Shown: positions 14,429 to 15,646 of the stretch, in pieces
Layout: every line of letters starts with the position of its first letter
How positions within the stretch are numbered: the first letter of the stretch is position 1
Assembly: GCA_964510065.1 (NCBI GenBank)
Contig: CAZEAC010000106.1
Coordinates: 1-15,646 of the forward strand
Length of the DNA: 15,646 nucleotides
DNA from: CAZEAC01 sp964510065
GTDB taxonomy: Bacteria; Bdellovibrionota_C; UBA2361; CAIXSY01
Reading direction: 5' to 3'
Translations under genes and position numbers: made by a program
The notes under the pieces: generated by a model
Told to the model about the DNA's origin: nothing
Seen by the model: only the letters and a program-made list of their open reading frames with translations
Databases searched by the model: none

Positions 14429-15646
14429 GCTCAGCACGAAAACACAGAAATCTATCTCCAAGGAAGAAGCAAGTATTAACGCACAGCTTCTCACACGCGC
14501 CGGATATATCGATAGGCTCATGGCTGGCGTGTATTCTTTTCAGCCACTCGGCGTGCGAGTGCTAGGTGCAATTGAGAATATCATTCGTGAGGAGATGTCG
14601 GCGCTCGGGAGCATGGAAGTACTGATGCCCTCGTTGCATCCAAAGGAGAATTGGGAACAGACGCAACGCTGGAACAATGTCGATATCCTATTCAAACTCA
14701 AAGGCGCGGGAGACCGCGACCTTTGCCTAGGTCCAACCCATGAGGAAGTCGTAACCCCACTCGTCGGTCGATTTATTCAATCATATAAGGATCTGCCAAA
14801 ATCTGTCTTCCAGCTTCAGACAAAATTTCGTAATGAAGCGCGTGCCAAGTCCGGTCTTTTACGCGGGCGCGAGTTTCGAATGAAAGACATGTACTCGTTT
14901 CATGCAAGTGAAGCGGAACTCGATGCCTACTATGAAAAGTCGAAGGTCGCGTATCTCAATGTTTTTCAGCGCTGTGGACTCGGGGAGAAAACCTTTCTCA
15001 CGTACGCCTCAGGCGGAATGTTTTCAAAATATTCGCATGAGTTTCAGACGATTACCCCGTATGGCGAAGACACTATCTACCTTTGCAAGCCATGTGCGCT
15101 GGCGATCAATAAGGAAATTCTTGAAGATCAGCAGGGAAAATGTCCTCACTGCGCATCAACCGCCCTTTGCGAAGAGAAGGCAATTGAGGTGGGTAACATC
15201 TTCAAGCTGATGACTCGCTTTTCCGACGCTTTTTCTCTCAGTTTTCTCGATAACGCCGGGACCGCTCAAAAAATCTACATGGGATGCTACGGTATCGGCT
15301 CCTCACGCTTAATCGGAGCAATTGCCGAAGTACTGCACGATGACAGAGGATTAATCTGGCCTGAAGCGATCGCGCCGTTTGACGTGCATCTTGTTTCTCT
15401 TACCAAAACTCCCGAAGAGCAGGCGCAAGCGAATGAGTTGTATGCCGCGCTTCGCTCGCATGGGATCGAGGTGCTTTTTGATGATCGGCAGAATGCCTCA
15501 GCTGGCGAAAAGTTCGCCGACAGTGATCTTATCGGGATTCCCAAGAGAGTGGTAATAAGTTCGCGAACCTTGGCTAACCAAACAGTTGAAATCAAACTAC
15601 GAAAGAGCGGCGAGGTCTCCACTCCGCGAATCGACGATTTTCTGGC
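14415..15646 (+). CDS. proS: Prolyl-tRNA synthetase, short form without INS editing domain (3' end outside window)
   Basis: This class II synthetase charges tRNA-Pro with proline. The 410 visible residues contain motif 1 (about 40-62), motif 2 FRNE (138-141) with LRGREFRMKDMYSF (149-162), motif 3 MGCYGIGSSRLIGA (289-302), and most of the anticodon-binding domain (322-410; HGIEVLFDDR at 349-358). Between motifs 2 and 3, where most bacterial enzymes carry a roughly 180-residue YbaK-like INS editing domain, there are only about 125 residues including CKPC (224-227) and CPHC (243-246), a likely Zn-binding Cys4 knuckle. The sequence recalls the short ProRS of candidate-phyla (Patescibacteria) bacteria more than typical proteobacterial ones; this is from memory. 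The ATG at 14415 has AAGGA 6 nt upstream and starts within the GT4 gene. Confidence 0.93.
   Translation, partial: MRQSELSTKTQKSISKEEASINAQLLTRAGYIDRLMAGVYSFQPLGVRVLGAIENIIREEMSALGSMEVLMPSLHPKENWEQTQRWNNVDILFKLKGAGDRDLCLGPTHEEVVTPLVGRFIQSYKDLPKSVFQLQTKFRNEARAKSGLLRGREFRMKDMYSFHASEAELDAYYEKSKVAYLNVFQRCGLGEKTFLTYASGGMFSKYSHEFQTITPYGEDTIYLCKPCALAINKEILEDQQGKCPHCASTALCEEKAIEVGNIFKLMTRFSDAFSLSFLDNAGTAQKIYMGCYGIGSSRLIGAIAEVLHDDRGLIWPEAIAPFDVHLVSLTKTPEEQAQANELYAALRSHGIEVLFDDRQNASAGEKFADSDLIGIPKRVVISSRTLANQTVEIKLRKSGEVSTPRIDDFL

Overview
The window reads as a chromosomal segment of a flagellated, LPS-bearing Gram-negative bacterium. Evidence for this is a flagellar hook operon, a set of lipid A/Kdo genes (msbA, waaA, lpxK) and an outer-membrane-type lipoprotein protease. 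A sigma-54-like promoter in front of the hook genes and the single-domain architecture of the lipid A enzymes fit a deltaproteobacterium-like or related lineage. This is an inference: no rRNA or other phylogenetic marker is present. Base composition looks mid-GC throughout. I saw no transposase, integrase, CRISPR array, tRNA or rRNA. No gene-free stretch exceeds about 270 bases.

Layout. (1) 1-3138, minus strand: fliK, flgD and the 5' part of flgE (runs off the left edge). They look like one hook-assembly operon read from a sigma-54-type -24/-12 promoter at 3187-3203. (2) 3365-5946, plus strand: a tight run of ilvE (branched-chain aminotransferase), a class I SAM methyltransferase and an M48 zinc-protease lipoprotein, with a sigma-70-type promoter that ends almost on the ilvE start codon. 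(3) 5964-6455, minus strand, convergent: a small exported six-cysteine protein of unknown function. (4) 13139 down to 6611, minus strand: msbA, waaA, lpxK, a glycosyltransferase-methyltransferase fusion and a Nudix hydrolase, closed by a clear intrinsic terminator at 6611-6645. The junctions among the first four genes are 3 nt or overlapping. The 268-nt gap before the Nudix gene may hold a small coupled ORF. (5) 13355-15646, plus strand: a GT4 glycosyltransferase overlapping proS by 14 nt; proS runs off the right edge.

Function. Region 4 makes a coherent inner-core pathway: LpxK phosphorylates the lipid A precursor, WaaA adds Kdo, and MsbA flips the product. The GT2-methyltransferase fusion and the GT4 enzyme probably modify lipid carriers or surface glycans. 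Region 1 builds the flagellar hook: the FlgD cap, the FlgE subunit and the FliK length ruler.

Most notable observations: a near-consensus sigma-54 promoter for the hook operon; two promoters placed so that ilvE and msbA transcripts would be leaderless or nearly so; an 18-bp-arm inverted repeat between msbA and the GT4 gene, next to a terminator-like hairpin; a ProS that lacks the usual INS editing domain and carries a Cys4 knuckle in its place; and a GT2-methyltransferase fusion embedded in the lipid A cluster.
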